Source: Ailurus styani (taxonomy: Eukaryota > Chordata > Mammalia > Carnivora > Ailuridae). From it: a stretch of 64,000 bases of DNA. The translations under genes were made by a program, and so were the position numbers. This document shows, in pieces, positions 10,870 through 22,110 of this stretch. How positions within the stretch are numbered: position 1 is the stretch's first letter; each line of letters starts with the position of its first letter. The notes under the pieces are model-generated. The model was not told where the DNA came from. It ran no database searches and saw only the letters and a program-made list of their open reading frames with translations. Where the stretch lies: NCBI GenBank assembly GCA_002007465.1, contig LNAC01000018.1:4449481-4513480 (forward strand). Direction: 5' to 3'.

Positions 10870-11135
10870 CAGAAAAATAAATAAATTTTCTAGAAGCCAC
10901 ATTTATAAAAAAGTAAAAAGAAACAAGTAAAAATAACATAATTCATTTAACCCAATGTATATCCAAAATACTGTCATTTAACATGTAATCAACAATTATC
11001 ATCATATTTTACATTTTTTCATACTGTATATTTTGCACCTGCAATGCATTTCAATTTGAACTGACCATATTTTAAGAGCTCAGGCATCACATGTGGCTGG
11101 TGACTCCCATATTGGACCATCCAGGTCTCAAACAT
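10870..11135. mobile_element. hAT-Charlie/MER-type non-autonomous DNA transposon remnant
   Basis: 'aaattttctagaagccacatttataaaaaagtaaaaagaaacaag', 'catttaacccaatgtatatccaaaatactgtcatttaacatgtaatc' and 'catcacatgtggctggtgactcccatattggacc' match a widespread mammalian hAT-derived element by motif memory. No transposase is encoded. The exact subfamily is uncertain. Confidence 0.6.
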
Positions 11136-11294
11136 ATTCTCCAATAACAGAGAAATCTCTCATTTCCCTAGAAAGTTTAGTCTAGTTGGGTAATATTTGA
11201 GGGAAAGATGTAGAAATACAGAAAGTTCTGTATCAAAACTTTACCTGCCAGAACTGAGGAAGACTTCCATGCATACCAGATTAAAAAGTGGGTC

Positions 11295-11457
11295 GGGGCA
11301 CCATGGTGGCTCAATCGGTTGAGCATACAACTCTTGATTTCAGCTCAGGTCATGATCTCAGGGTCATGGAACCGAGGCCTGCATTGGGCTCCACCCTCAG
11401 TGGGGAGTCTGCTTGGGATTTTCCCTCTCCCTCTGCCCCTCCCCTTCCTCATGTTCG

Positions 11458-11488
<31 letters not shown>

Positions 11489-11510
11489 AAATAAACACAT
11501 TTAAATAAAT
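11295..11510 (+). mobile_element. Can-SINE, plus, with an expanded CT tract
   Basis: Head ggggcaccatggtggctcaa, a pure (CT)n run at 11457-11484, and tail AAATAAATAAACACATTT. Followed at 11518-11546 by a short (TA)n / (GATA)n microsatellite. Confidence 0.93.
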
Positions 11511-11517
11511 GAATAAT

Positions 11518-11546
11518 AGATATATATATATAGACAGATAGATAGT
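11518..11546. repeat. (TA)n(GATA)n microsatellite
   Basis: atagatatatatatatagacagatagatag directly after a SINE tail. Confidence 0.85.
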
Positions 11547-11958
11547 GGGCAATAGTCTCCCTGTTGGCAGAGTGGAAGCCCAAACCCAGACCTGTAATGC
11601 ACCCTTAGCAGAGAGAAGTAACATCTCCCAGAGCAGAACATGAATCAGTAGTTTCCAATTCCCCAACAAGCAGTGAATTATTAAGGCTTCACAAGGATAA
11701 TTCACAGTGCATTCCAATCAAGTCTGTAAATTATAGACAAGAAGTCTATTCTTCAAGCCTCACTGCCTTTTATTCCAGAGGAGAAAACAGCAACAGCTAA
11801 TAGAGAAGGCTTGAAAAAAAGTACCAAGTATTAAAGCTTCAATTTAATTTAAAACAACAAAATACATTTTATAACAACATAAATGAGTAGAAGTGAGAAT
11901 TTACTTTTACTACTTTGAAATAAAATTGAAATATGGAACTAAAACAACTTTAACAAAA
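11547..11958. other. Unannotated sequence
   Basis: No supported feature. Its right end (11937-11966) holds a 30-bp segment repeated exactly at 14671-14700. Confidence 0.4.
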
Positions 11959-11971
11959 ATGAGACATTTTA

Positions 11972-12198
11972 GGGCGCCTGGGTGGCTCAGTCAGTTAAGC
12001 AGCTGACTTTTGCTTTCAGCTCAGGTCATGATCCCAGGTTCTGGGATCAAGCCCCAAGTTGGGCTCCTTGCTCAGCAGGGAGTCTACTTGAGGCTTCTCT
12101 CCCTCTCTCCTTCTGTGTCTCCCCCTGCTTGCACAATTCCTGTCGCTCTCTTTCTCTCTCTCTCTCTCTCAAATAAATAAATAAATATTTTTTTAAAA
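11972..12198 (+). mobile_element. Can-SINE, plus
   Basis: Head gggcgcctgggtggctcagt, CT run 12149-12170 and AAATAAATAAATAAATATTT tail. TSD gagacatttta (11961-11971) and gaggcatttta (12201-12211). Confidence 0.95.
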
Positions 12199-12225
12199 GA
12201 GAGGCATTTTAAAACTTTGAGCTCC

Positions 12226-12421
12226 AGGGGCATCTGGATGGCTCAGTCAGTTGAGCACCTGACTTCGTCTCAGGACATGATCCCAAGATCCTGCAATGCA
12301 GCCCCACATCAGGCTCCCTGCTGGATGGACAGACTGTTTATCCATCTCCACTGTTTGTGCATGCTCTCTCGCTCTCTCTCTAATAAATAAATAAAATCTT
12401 TTTAAAAATTAAAAAATAAAT
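12226..12421 (+). mobile_element. Can-SINE, plus
   Basis: Second SINE only 27 bp after the previous one. Head aggggcatctggatggctca, TSD aaaactttgagctcc (12211-12225) and aaaactttgaattcc (12422-12436). The two TSDs show it is an independent insertion. Confidence 0.95.
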
Positions 12422-12689
12422 AAAACTTTGAATTCCATTCTACTAAATCTGTGCCTACATAAATCAAACAAAAGAAAGGACTAATTTATTCTTATACCCT
12501 TAGACAGATACCATACACACAAACACCCAAATTCACACCTGATGCAGAGTCCTTAAACTAAAAGTTCAACATAAAAACTCTTTCATAATTAGTGACACCT
12601 ACAGGGTCTTGGCAACAGCAAACTGTGCAACTGACCTGTTAGAAACACCTTCAAAATCCATGCGCACAGGACTCCATGGAAAACAACCC

Positions 12690-13720
12690 TGCTGCTGATA
12701 AGCTCAAAGTCAAAAATTACAAATCATATGAGGAAAAAATCACTAAGAGGCAGATTAAATGAGAGAGAGGAGAAACAGCAAATGGGGGAAAAAAACCTCA
12801 AGAAAATAGAACGATCTAAAGAGATATTTAAATAACTTTCTTTAAAAATATTAAGGAATAGATACCTTATGGCAAAAACAGGACCCTATATAAAAAGGTA
12901 TCAATATGATAAAGAACCAATTAGAAATTTCAGACACAAAACATATAATCACTAGGAAAAAAACACTTGATGAACAGAGTACACAGTATATTAGATATAG
13001 CTGAAAAGAAATTAATGAATTGGAAGTTGGATATAAAGAAATCATCCAAAATGAGGCACAAATAAAGAGACCAAAAAAAAAACCAAAAACCCTTAATAGA
13101 GACAAGAAAGATAAAATGAGATCTCACATACGCCCAATAGGAGTTACAAATAAGTTAAAAAAAATTGGAGTTACAAATAAAAAAAGGAGGGAGAGACAAT
13201 GTTTGGAGGACTATGGGTGAAATTTTAAGGATCTGGTTTTCTTTAATTAAAGAAGGCCAACAACCAAACAGGAAAAATAACAACATGCCCTCACCTACAC
13301 ATAATGGAATTAAATTGTAGAACATCAAAGTCAAAGAGAAAAATCTTAAAACTATCAGAAAAATGATAAAGCTTATCTTTAAAGACATACCTATTTATTA
13401 AACTTATAGCAGACTTCTCATGGACAACCATCAGTGCCAGACTGGAATGTTACCTTCAAAGTGCTGAGGGGCAATGACCTAGAGTATTAGACTCTCCTAA
13501 ACTCTCACTCAAGACAGTTCCAGACATACAAAGACTGAGAGTTTACTTCTTACAGGTTCTTGCTGAAAGAGCTATTAAAGGATATACTCAGGAAGAAAGA
13601 AACTAAAGTCTGAATGAAGAAGCATGTCCCAAAAGCAACTGTAAGCAAAGGAATTGGTGAACATACTGGTCAATTGGTAAGTAGCTTAAAGAATAACTAG
13701 CTGATCATATATTAGGAATT
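12690..13720 (+). mobile_element. HAL1/L1-ORF1-like ancient element, plus, decayed
   Basis: The region follows the order of an old L1 ORF1. It contains an A/G-rich stretch, 'atatagctgaaaagaaattaatgaattgg', 'agacttctcatggacaacc...gccagactggaatg', 'ccttcaaagtgctgagggg' and 'tgctgaaagagctattaaagga'. No long frame survives. A half-L1 (HAL1) origin fits because no ORF2 sequence follows, but an ordinary truncated L1 is possible. Confidence 0.6.
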
Positions 13721-14379
13721 AAAATTACTTAGATACAATCCCAGTGATTCAGGAAAGGGGAGAATTCCTCTCTGCTCCCATGCCAAATTTGGCTTTTATC
13801 TTAATTTCACCTAACACACAGAGCAAATACCAGCCCAGATAGCATGAATAAAGATCTGAATAATAGCATCTTGCTTTAAAAGTCTTTATTAGGGATATCT
13901 TATGAGCTCTCAAGACAGGAATGATTTTCTGGGACCATTATCTCCTATGGAAAGTGCCATTCTCTATTTTCCAAGAATAACAGTAGAGATTTTTTTTCTC
14001 ACCAAAATTTAGGAAGAGATGATTTCAAGAACATCTGTACTTCTCAACATGAAATAAAAAATTTAAAAATTTACCTGATGCCTTTAGCTGTGTTTGCTCT
14101 TGAGATTAGTAACTTAAAAATCCAGATTTTTAAAAAGAGGGATATCTTTGTGCAAATATCAGCTTCTGCATATCTGTCTCTCTGTGTGAAATTCTAGGAA
14201 ACTATTCCTTGGCTCCTCTGTCTACCTCTCTCTTTCTTGCTCCTTTTCTTTACATTTCTTTTCCTAGTTTTTTTCTGTATCTTATCTTCCCTCTATTCCC
14301 TGTCTTTAACTTGCCAGTATTAGAAATCACTTTAAAAGAATGTGTTTAAGATAATAATGTGTCATGTCCTAGTTCTTCA
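13721..14379. other. Unannotated sequence
   Basis: No gene or assignable repeat seen. A pyrimidine-rich patch lies at 14170-14310. Confidence 0.4.
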
Positions 14380-14545
14380 CTTCCAAGCATTGTGGACTTG
14401 AGCAAATTATTATTCCTGCTACCCTTTAGTTTCCTCATTTGTGAAGTGGGGACATGTTGTCTACTGCAGAGTTCTTGTCAGAATTGCCTGAGAAAAATCT
14501 GTGAAATAGTTAACATAGAGTAGTGTCCAGTAAATACTGATTTGC
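14380..14545 (+). repeat. MIR, plus
   Basis: 'tggacttgagcaaattattattcc', 'tagtttcctcatttgtgaagtggggac' and 'agagtagtgtccagtaaatactg' follow the MIR order. Confidence 0.7.
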
Positions 14546-15790
14546 CTCCTCACTTGGAATAGTTTTATGATCTTTGTCGTTCATTTTGAAAGAAAATGAA
14601 CAAAATATTTTCTCTTTCTCCCCCAAAATTCTCTATTTCTAGTTCCTTCCAAAGAATTGCTTCATACTTAAACTAAAACAACTTTAACAAAAATGAGACA
14701 TAATAGCACGCAATAGTTCATACTGAACTTGCTTTCTTTCATTAATAATCAATGGGTTTTCAAGGAGCAGCAAGATGGCGGAGGAGCAGGAGACCGATTA
14801 TCATCAGGTCCCAGGAATTCACCCGGATAGCCATCAAACTATTCTGAACACCTACAAATTCTACAGGAGATCAAAGAGAAGAAGAGCAGCAATTCTAGGA
14901 ACAGAAAATTGACCACTTTCTGGAAGGTAGGACGTGCGGAGAAGTGAACCTGAGGCAACAGGAAGACAGGCCCTGGGGGGAGGGGCCGGCTCCCGGCAAG
15001 GGAGCGAGCAGCAGAGCACAGACTCGGAATTGTTAGAAGTCGGCTCCACTGAGGGACATTGCCACAGAGACCAAGCGGGGGGTGAAGCCCCTGCAGGGAC
15101 AGTGTGGTCTCAGGACCCACAGGGACACAAAAAGACCAAGGGTGTCTGAGTGCGACCGAGCTCCCAGGTATCAGAGAGAAGCCAATGGGAGAGACAGAGC
15201 TGAACTGAGAAGGTGTCTCTCATCTCGGTGATACCTTGGGCTGTGATCTGAAGCACAGCCAGGCCACTGCTCTCTGAGCGGGGACCCCACGGGCGGCAGA
15301 CCCGGAGAGACCCCCTCCTTCCTCCTCTGGGAGGAGCGGTGCGGGAGCAGCTGCAGGTATCTGCCAGGTTCAGAGATTGTAAACAGGGCCGCGCCAGAGA
15401 TAGAGACACTTGGTCACAGGCCGGGTGAGCACAGAGAGCGGCTGGAGACCAGGAGATGGGAGGGACTGCTTTTCTCTGAGGCGCACTGAGGACTGAGGCC
15501 CCAAGCTCTCAGCTTCTCCGGGTCAGAGACTGGGAGCCGCCATTTTCAGTCCCGTCCTCCAAAGCCCTACGGAAAGTGTTCAGGGAACAAAAGCTCCCGA
15601 GAGTGAACCCGAGCTGATAACTTAGCCTGGTCCCTGGCGAAGATGGTGGGAATCCGTTTCAGGCAGAGACACTTGAGAATCACAGCAACAGGCCCCTCCC
15701 CCTGAAGACCAGGAAAAAAAAAAATCCAGTCAAAGTCAAGTTCAAGATTGCTGAGCATTGTGGAACTCCAGAGCTAGGGGAAAGCAACGC

Positions 15791-16064
15791 NNNNNNNNNN
15801 NNNNNNNNNNNNNNNNNNNNNNNNNNNNNNNNNNNNNNNNNNNNNNNNNNNNNNNNNNNNNNNNNNNNNNNNNNNNNNNNNNNNNNNNNNNNNNNNNNNN
15901 NNNNNNNNNNNNNNNNNNNNNNNNNNNNNNNNNNNNNNNNNNNNNNNNNNNNNNNNNNNNNNNNNNNNNNNNNNNNNNNNNNNNNNNNNNNNNNNNNNNN
16001 NNNNNNNNNNNNNNNNNNNNNNNNNNNNNNNNNNNNNNNNNNNNNNNNNNNNNNNNNNNNNNNN
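15791..16064. other. Assembly gap (274 N) in the L1 5'UTR
   Basis: A run of 274 Ns. The right edge is an AGATAG repeat, so the gap probably hides a simple-repeat tract. Confidence 1.
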
Positions 16065-16137
16065 AGATAGAGATAGAGATAGAGATAGAGTCATAGACAG
16101 ACATAGATATAGAAACAGAAATAGATAATATAGATAT
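16065..16137 (+). repeat. (AGATAG)n microsatellite in the L1 5'UTR
   Basis: At least four AGATAG units immediately after the gap, decaying into ACAGACATAGATATAG-type variants. The true length is hidden by the gap. Confidence 0.85.
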
Positions 16138-16325
16138 AGGATTTTGTTTTATTTATTTTTGTTTTCTTTTTGTATGATTTTGTTTTTTTGGTTTTTCGGT
16201 TTTTTCCCTCTTTCTTTTCTCCCCAGTTCCAGGTCTCTTCTGAGTAGGTTAGTGTATATTTCTCTGGGGTCATTGCTACCCTTTAGTATTTGGTTCTCTC
16301 ATCCATCTAATCTTAGCTGCATAAA

Positions 16326-17251
16326 ATGACAAGGCGGAAAAAATGAACACAAAAAAAGAACAAGAGACAGTAATGACAGCTAGGGACCTAATCAATGCGG
16401 ACATTAGTAATATGACAGAACTAGAGTTCAGAATGACGATTCTTAAGGTGCTGGCTGGGCTCAAAAAGACCATGGAAGATAATAGAGAAGCCCTCGCTAA
16501 AGAAATAAAAAACCTTTCTGGAGAAATAAAAGAACTAAAATCTAACCAAGCTGAAATAAAAANTGAAATCAAAAAAGCTATTAATGAGGTGTAATTGAAA
16601 ATGGAGACTCTTATTGCTAGGATAAATGAAGCAGAAGACAGAATTAGTGACTTAGAAGACAAAATGTCAGAGAAAAAAGAGGATGAAAAGAGAGACAAAC
16701 AACTACTGGACCATGAGGAGAGAATTCGAGAGATAAGTGATGCCATAAGACGAAACAATATTAGAATAATTGGGATCCCAGAAGAGGACGAGATTGAGAG
16801 AGGGCCAGAAGGTATATTGGAGCAGATCTTAATACAGAATTTCCCTAATCTGGCAAAGGGAACAAGCATCAAAATCCAGGAGGCACAGAGAAGCCCCCCC
16901 AAAATTAATAAAAATAGGTCCACACCCCGTCATCTAATAGTAAAACTTACAAGTCTTAGTGACAAAGAGAAAATCCTGAAAGCAGCTCGGGACAAGAGGT
17001 CTATAACATACAATGGTAGAAATATTAGATTGTCAGCAGACCTATATACAGAGACCTGGCAGGCCAGAAAGAACTGGCATGATATATTCAGAGCACTAAA
17101 TGAGAAAAATATGCAGCCAAGAATACTATATCCAGCTAGGCTGTCATTGAAAATAGAAGGAGAGATAAAAATATTCCAGGACAAACAAAAACTAAAGGAA
17201 TTTGCAAACACCAAGCCAGCCCTACAGGAAATATTGAAAGGGGTCCTCTAA
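16326..17251 (+). pseudogene. L1 ORF1 (RNA-binding protein), two lesions
   Basis: L1 ORF1p is the trimeric RNA-binding protein of the L1 ribonucleoprotein particle. The natural start is probably ATG 16326 (MTRRKK...), but the following A run (16338-16343) is one base short, which breaks the frame. A second ATG at 16343 re-enters it as MNTKKEQETVMTARDL. After 83 codons a TAA at 16592-16594 replaces what should be a Gln codon (EV-Q-LKMETL); an isolated N lies just before it at 16563. From 16595 the frame is open to 17251. It covers the coiled coil (ETLIARINEAEDRISDLE), the RRM-type domain (TPRHLIVKL, KEKILKAARDKRSITYNG) and the C-terminal domain (WQARKNWHDIFRALNEKN, PARLSLKIEGEI, PALQEILKGVL). 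Length of about 300 codons is normal for the family. As it stands no full protein can be made. Confidence 0.92.
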
Positions 17252-17330
17252 GCAAAGAGAACCTTAAAGAAACATAGACCAGAAAGGAAGAAACACAATA
17301 TACAGTAACAGTCACCTTACAGGCAATACA

Positions 17331-20300
17331 ATGGCTCTAAATGTATATCTCTCAATAGTTACTCTGAATGTAAATGGACTAAATGCCCCAACTAAAAGAC
17401 ACAGGGTATCAGAATGGATAAAAAAACAAGACCCATCGATATGCTGTCTACAAGAAACTCATCTTACACGCAAAGACACCTCCAGATTTAAAGTGAGGGG
17501 ATGGAAAACAATTTACCATGCCAATGGACAGCAAAAGAAAGCTGGAGTGGCAATCCTTATATCAGATAAACTAGACTTTAAGGCAAAGAATATCATAAGA
17601 GATGAAGAAGGACACTATATCATACTAAAAGGATCTGTCCAACAAGAAGATCTAACAATCATAAATATCTATGCCCCTAACATGGGAGCAGCCAATTATA
17701 TAAACCAATTAATAACAAAATCAAAGAAACACATTGACAAGAATACAATATTAGTAGGGGACTTGAACACCCCCCTTACTGAAATGGACAGATCATCAAA
17801 GCAAAAGATCAACAAGGAAATAAAGGCTTTAAATGACACCCTGGACCAGTTGGACATCACAGATATATTCAGAACATTCCATCCCAAAACAACAGAATAC
17901 ACATTCTTCTCCAGTGCACATGGAACATTCTCCAGAATAGACCATATTCTGGGTCACAAATCAGGTCTCAACAGGTACCAAAAGATTGGGATCATTCCCT
18001 GCATATTTTCAGACCATAATGCTCTGAAACTAGAACTCAACCACAAAAGGAAAGTTGGAAAGACCTCAAATACATGGAGGCTGAAGAACACCCTACTCAA
18101 GAATGAATGGGTCAACCAGGAAATTAAAGAAGAATTAAAAAAATTCATGGAAACAAATGAAAATGAAAACACAACTGTTCAAAATCTTTGGGATACAGCA
18201 AAAGCAGTCCTAAGAGGAAAGTATATAGCAATACAAGCCTTTCTCAAGAAACAAGAAAGGTCTCAAGTACACAACCTAACTCTACACCTACAAAAGCTAG
18301 AGAAAGAACAGCAAAGAAAGGCTACACCCAGCAGGAGAAGAGAAATCATAAAGATCAGAGCAGAAATCAATGAAATAGAAACCAAAAGAACAGTGGAACA
18401 AATCAATGAAACTAGGAGCTGGTTCTTTGAAAGAATTAATAAGATTGATAAACCCCTGGCCAGACTTATCCAAAAGAAAAGAGAAAGGACTCAAATTAAT
18501 AAAATCATGAATGAAAGAGGAGAGATCACAACCAACACCAAAGAAATACAAACAATTCTAAGAACATATTATGAGCAACTCTACACCAGCAAATTTGACA
18601 ATCTGGAAGAAATGGATGCATTCTTAGAGAAATATAAACTACCAAAACTGAACCAGGAAGAAACTGAAGACCTGAATAGACCCATCACCAGTAAGGAGAT
18701 TGAAGCAGTCATCAAAAATCTCCCAACGAACAAGAGCCCAGGGCCAGACGGCTTCCCAGGGGAATTCTACCAAACATTTAAAGAAGAATTAATACCTATT
18801 CTCCTGAAACTGTTCCAAAAAATAGAATTGGAAGGAAAACTTCCAAACTCCTTTTATGAGGCCAGCATTACCTTGATCCCCAAACCAGGCAAAGACCCCA
18901 TCAAGAAGGAGAATTACAGACCAATATCTTTGATGAATACGGATGCAAAAATCCTCAACAAAATACTAGCCAATAGGATCCAGCAGCACATAAAAAGGAT
19001 TATTCACCACGACCAAGTGGGATTTATTCCTGGGATGCAAGGTTGGTTTAACATTCGCAAATCAATCAATGTGATACAAGACATTAATAAAAGAAAGAAC
19101 AAGAACCATATGATCCTCTCAATAGATGCTGAAAAAGCATTTGACAAAGTACAGCACCCTTTCTTAATCAAAACTCTTCATAGTGTAGGCATAGAGGGTA
19201 CATACCTCAATATCATCAAAGCCATCTACGAAAAACCCACAGCGAATATCATTCTCAATGGAGAAAAACTGAGAGCTTTTCCCCTAAAGTCAGGAACACG
19301 GTAGGGCTGTCCACTATCGCCCCTGCTATTCAACATAGTACTAGAAGTCCTAGCCTCAGCAATCAGACAACAAAAAGAAATAAAAGGCATCCAAATCGGT
19401 AAGGAAGAAATCAAACTCTCACTCTTTGCAGATGATATGATACTTTATGTGGAAAACCCAAAGGACTCCACTCCAAAACTGCTAGCACTCATACAGGAAT
19501 TCAGTCAAGTGTCAGGATATAAAATCAATGCACAGAAATCAGTTGCATTTCTATATACCAACAACAAAACAGAAGAAAGAGAAATTAAAGAGTCAATCCC
19601 ATTTACAATTGCACCCAAAACCATAAGATACCTAGGAATAAACCTAACCAAAGAGGCAAAGAATCTGTATTCAGAAAACTATAAAGTACTCATGAAAGAA
19701 ATTGAGGAAGACACAAAGAAGTGGAAAAACATTCCATGCTCATGGATGGGTAGAATAAATATTGTGAAAATGTCTATGCTACCTAGAGCAATCTACACAT
19801 TTAATGCAATCCCCATCAAAATACCAGCAATTTATTTCAAAGAAATGGAACAAATAATCCTAAAATTTATATGGAACCAGAAAAGACCCCGAATAGCCAA
19901 AGGAATGTTGAAAAAAAAAAGCAAAGTTGGCGGCATCACAATTCCAGATTTCAAGCTCTATTACAAAGCTGTCATCATCAAGACAGTATGGTACTGGCAC
20001 AAAAACAGACACATAGACCAGTGGAACAGAATAGAGAACCCAAAAATGGACCCTCAACTCTATGGTCAACTAATCTTCGACAAAGCAGGAAAGAATGTCC
20101 AGTGGGAAAAAGACAGTCTCTTCAACAAATGGTGTTGGGAAAACTGGTCAGCCACATGCAGAAAAATGAAACTGGATCATTTCCTGACACCACACACAAA
20201 AATAGACTCAAAATGGATAAAAGACCTCAATGTGAGAAAGGAATCCATCCAAATCCTTGAGGAGAACACAGGCAGCAACCTCTTCGACCTCAACCACAGC

Positions 20301-20867
20301 AACTTCTTCCTAGGAACATCACCAAAGGCAAGGGAAGCAAGGGCAAAAAATTAACGAGTGGGACTTCATCAAGATTAAAAGCTTTTGCACAGCAAAGGAA
20401 ACAGTCAATAAAACCAAAAGACAACTGACAGAATGGGAGAAGATATTTGCAAATGACATATCAGATAAAGGGCTAGTATCCAAAATCTATAAATAGGTTC
20501 TCAAACTCAACACCCATGAAACAAATAACCCAGTCAAGAAATNGTGCTCGACATCACTCGGCATCAGGGAAATAGAAATCAAAACCACAGTGAGATACCA
20601 CCTCACACCAGTCAAAATGGCTAAAATCGACAAGTCAGGAAACAACAGATGTTGGCGAGGATGCGGAGAAAGGGGAACGCTCCTACGCTGTTGGTGGGAA
20701 TGCAAGCTAGTGCAGTCACTCTGGAAAACAGTGTGGAGATTCCTCAAAAAGTTGAAAATGGAGCTACTCTATGACCCAGCAATCGCACTACTGGGTATTT
20801 ACCCTAAAGATACAAAGGTAGTGATCCTCAGAGGCACGTGCACCCGAATGTTTATAGCAGCAATGTC
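17331..20867 (+). pseudogene. L1 ORF2 (endonuclease / reverse transcriptase), broken and truncated
   Basis: ORF2p nicks target DNA and primes reverse transcription there. From ATG 17331 the endonuclease domain is intact, with the expected catalytic residues N13, E42, D144, N146, D204, D228 and H229 (motifs LQETH, GDLNTPL, SRIDHIL, SDHNAL). The reverse transcriptase follows, with SIDAEKAFD (Asp near residue 599) and FADD at 699-702. Lesions: a TAG at 19302-19304 (codon 658, in [13 protein letters not shown]); one extra A in 'gcaaaaaatta' near 20344, ending the frame at 20354; a TAG near 20495 in [10 protein letters not shown]; a loss of roughly 70 bp at the single N at 20543; and loss of the C-terminal ~90 codons after 20867. 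The Cys-rich segment [18 protein letters not shown] is present at 20650-20703. The usual family length is about 1,275 residues. Confidence 0.93.
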
Positions 20868-20921
20868 ATTATTCAAAGTGCTGAAAGGAAAAATCCTACA
20901 ATCAAGAATACTCTACCTAGG

Positions 20922-20948
20922 GGTCCCAGGGTCCTGGGATCAAGCCCC
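20922..20948 (+). repeat. Orphan 27-bp fragment of Can-SINE core
   Basis: ggtcccagggtcctgggatc aagcccc is the central Can-SINE segment, without the tRNA head or A-rich tail and without TSDs. It lies 55 bp after the abrupt end of the young L1, so it probably belongs to the same rearrangement or misjoin. Confidence 0.7.
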
Positions 20949-21500
20949 ATTATTACTGTATTTACAGTATTTGCAGCATTGCATGTATTTACAGTATTCC
21001 TACAAAGGTGGTTAATGCATACAGTAAAGGTAGTAGAACAATTACCTATAAAGCTAGCAGGAAGGTTAAAGACAAAAGTACTAAAATCAATTATATCTAA
21101 AAAATTAGTTAAGGGGACTCAAAAAATAAAAAGATGTAAAAATGACAACATATACATAAAATGTGGATGGGAGGAGTAAAAATGAAGTTCTTTTAGAATG
21201 TGTTTAATTTTCAGTAACCATCAACTTCGTAGAAATTGCTACATACTTAGGATGCTGCTATCTGTGAACCTCACAATAACCACAAACCAAAACCTATAAC
21301 AGATACACAAAAAAATTAAGATAAATGAAGCCAAACATAAACTAAAGAAAGTCATCAGTCCCAAGGAAAGAGAACAAGAATAAAGGAACAGAAAAGAAAA
21401 AAGGGGGGGAACAGAAAAGAACTACAAAAACAACCAGCAAAATAACAAAATGGCAATAAGTACATAACTACTGATAATTACCTTAAATGCAAATGGTCCA

Positions 21501-21706
21501 GAGGCACGTAGGTGGCTCAGTTAGTTAAGCATCAGACTCTTGGTTTCAGCTCAGGTCATGATCTCAGGGTTGTGAGATTGAGCATGACATCGGACTTCAT
21601 GCTCAGTGTTGAATCTGTTTGTCCCTCTCCCTCTGCTCCTCCCCTCTCCTTATCTCTCACTCTCTCTCTCTCTCAAATAAATAAATAAATCTAAAAAGAA
21701 AAAAAG
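21501..21706 (+). mobile_element. Can-SINE, plus
   Basis: Head gaggcacgtaggtggctcag, CT run and AAATAAATAAATAAATCTAAA tail, inserted in the start of the older L1's ORF2. More diverged than most copies here. Confidence 0.92.
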
Positions 21707-21892
21707 AAGACAGGAGACAGGGTGAGAATGGATGAAGAAAAACAAGACCCATCTATACACTGCCTACAAGAGACACACTTCAGACCTAAACATGTACAAA
21801 CTAAAAGTGAAGGGGTAGAAAAGATGTTCTATGCAAATAGAAACAAACAAAAAAGCAGGTATCAATACTTATATCAGACAAATAGACTTTTT

Positions 21893-22110
21893 TATAACTA
21901 GTTTAAACATTTTCTTTATGTATTTATTAGAGAGAGAGAAAGTACAAGGGCAGGGTGAGGGGAAAAGGGGAGGGAGAGGGAGAGAATCCCAAGCAGACTC
22001 CATGCTGAGCTCAGAGCCCCATGTGGGACTCAGTCTCATGATTCTGAGATCATGACCTGAGCCAAAACCAAGAATCAGATGCTCAACTGATTGAGCCGCC
22101 CAGGTGCCCC
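21893..22110 (-). mobile_element. Can-SINE, minus
   Basis: Head rc gggcacctgggcggctcaat at the right. TSD tcagacaaatagacttttt (21874-21892) and tcagacaaacagattttta (22111-22129), two mismatches. Inserted in the older L1's ORF2. Confidence 0.95.

Larger units (their letters stand above)
14763..16325 (+). promoter_or_regulatory. L1 5'UTR / internal promoter region
   Basis: GC- and CpG-rich leader of the L1, in strong contrast to the AT-rich surroundings. The motif CAAGATGGCGG at 14771-14781, 9 bp from the start, matches the YY1 site known at the 5' end of primate L1 promoters, where it fixes the transcription start. That this copy is or was active is inference. The leader is interrupted by an assembly gap (15791-16064) and has an (AGATAG)n repeat at its far end. 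Confidence 0.75.
14763..20867 (+). mobile_element. Nearly full-length young L1, plus, 3'-truncated
   Basis: This is the best preserved transposon of the window: a GC-rich 5'UTR beginning 'caaggagcagcaagatggcgg', then ORF1, a 79-bp spacer, then ORF2. It carries a limited set of lesions, listed under the ORFs. L1 copies are normally truncated at the 5' end, yet here the 5' end is present and the 3' end is absent. ORF2 stops matching L1 at 20867, before the last ~90 codons, and the 3'UTR and A tail are missing. No TSD partner for the left flank was found. The next base begins an older L1, so a deletion, recombination or misjoin at 20867 is likely. Confidence 0.92.

Noticed and set aside
11295..11510. 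SINE head read as a functional tRNA gene
   Set aside because: Can-SINE heads derive from tRNA and keep box-like motifs, but they lack a foldable cloverleaf and mature 3' end; all 36 copies were treated as SINEs only.
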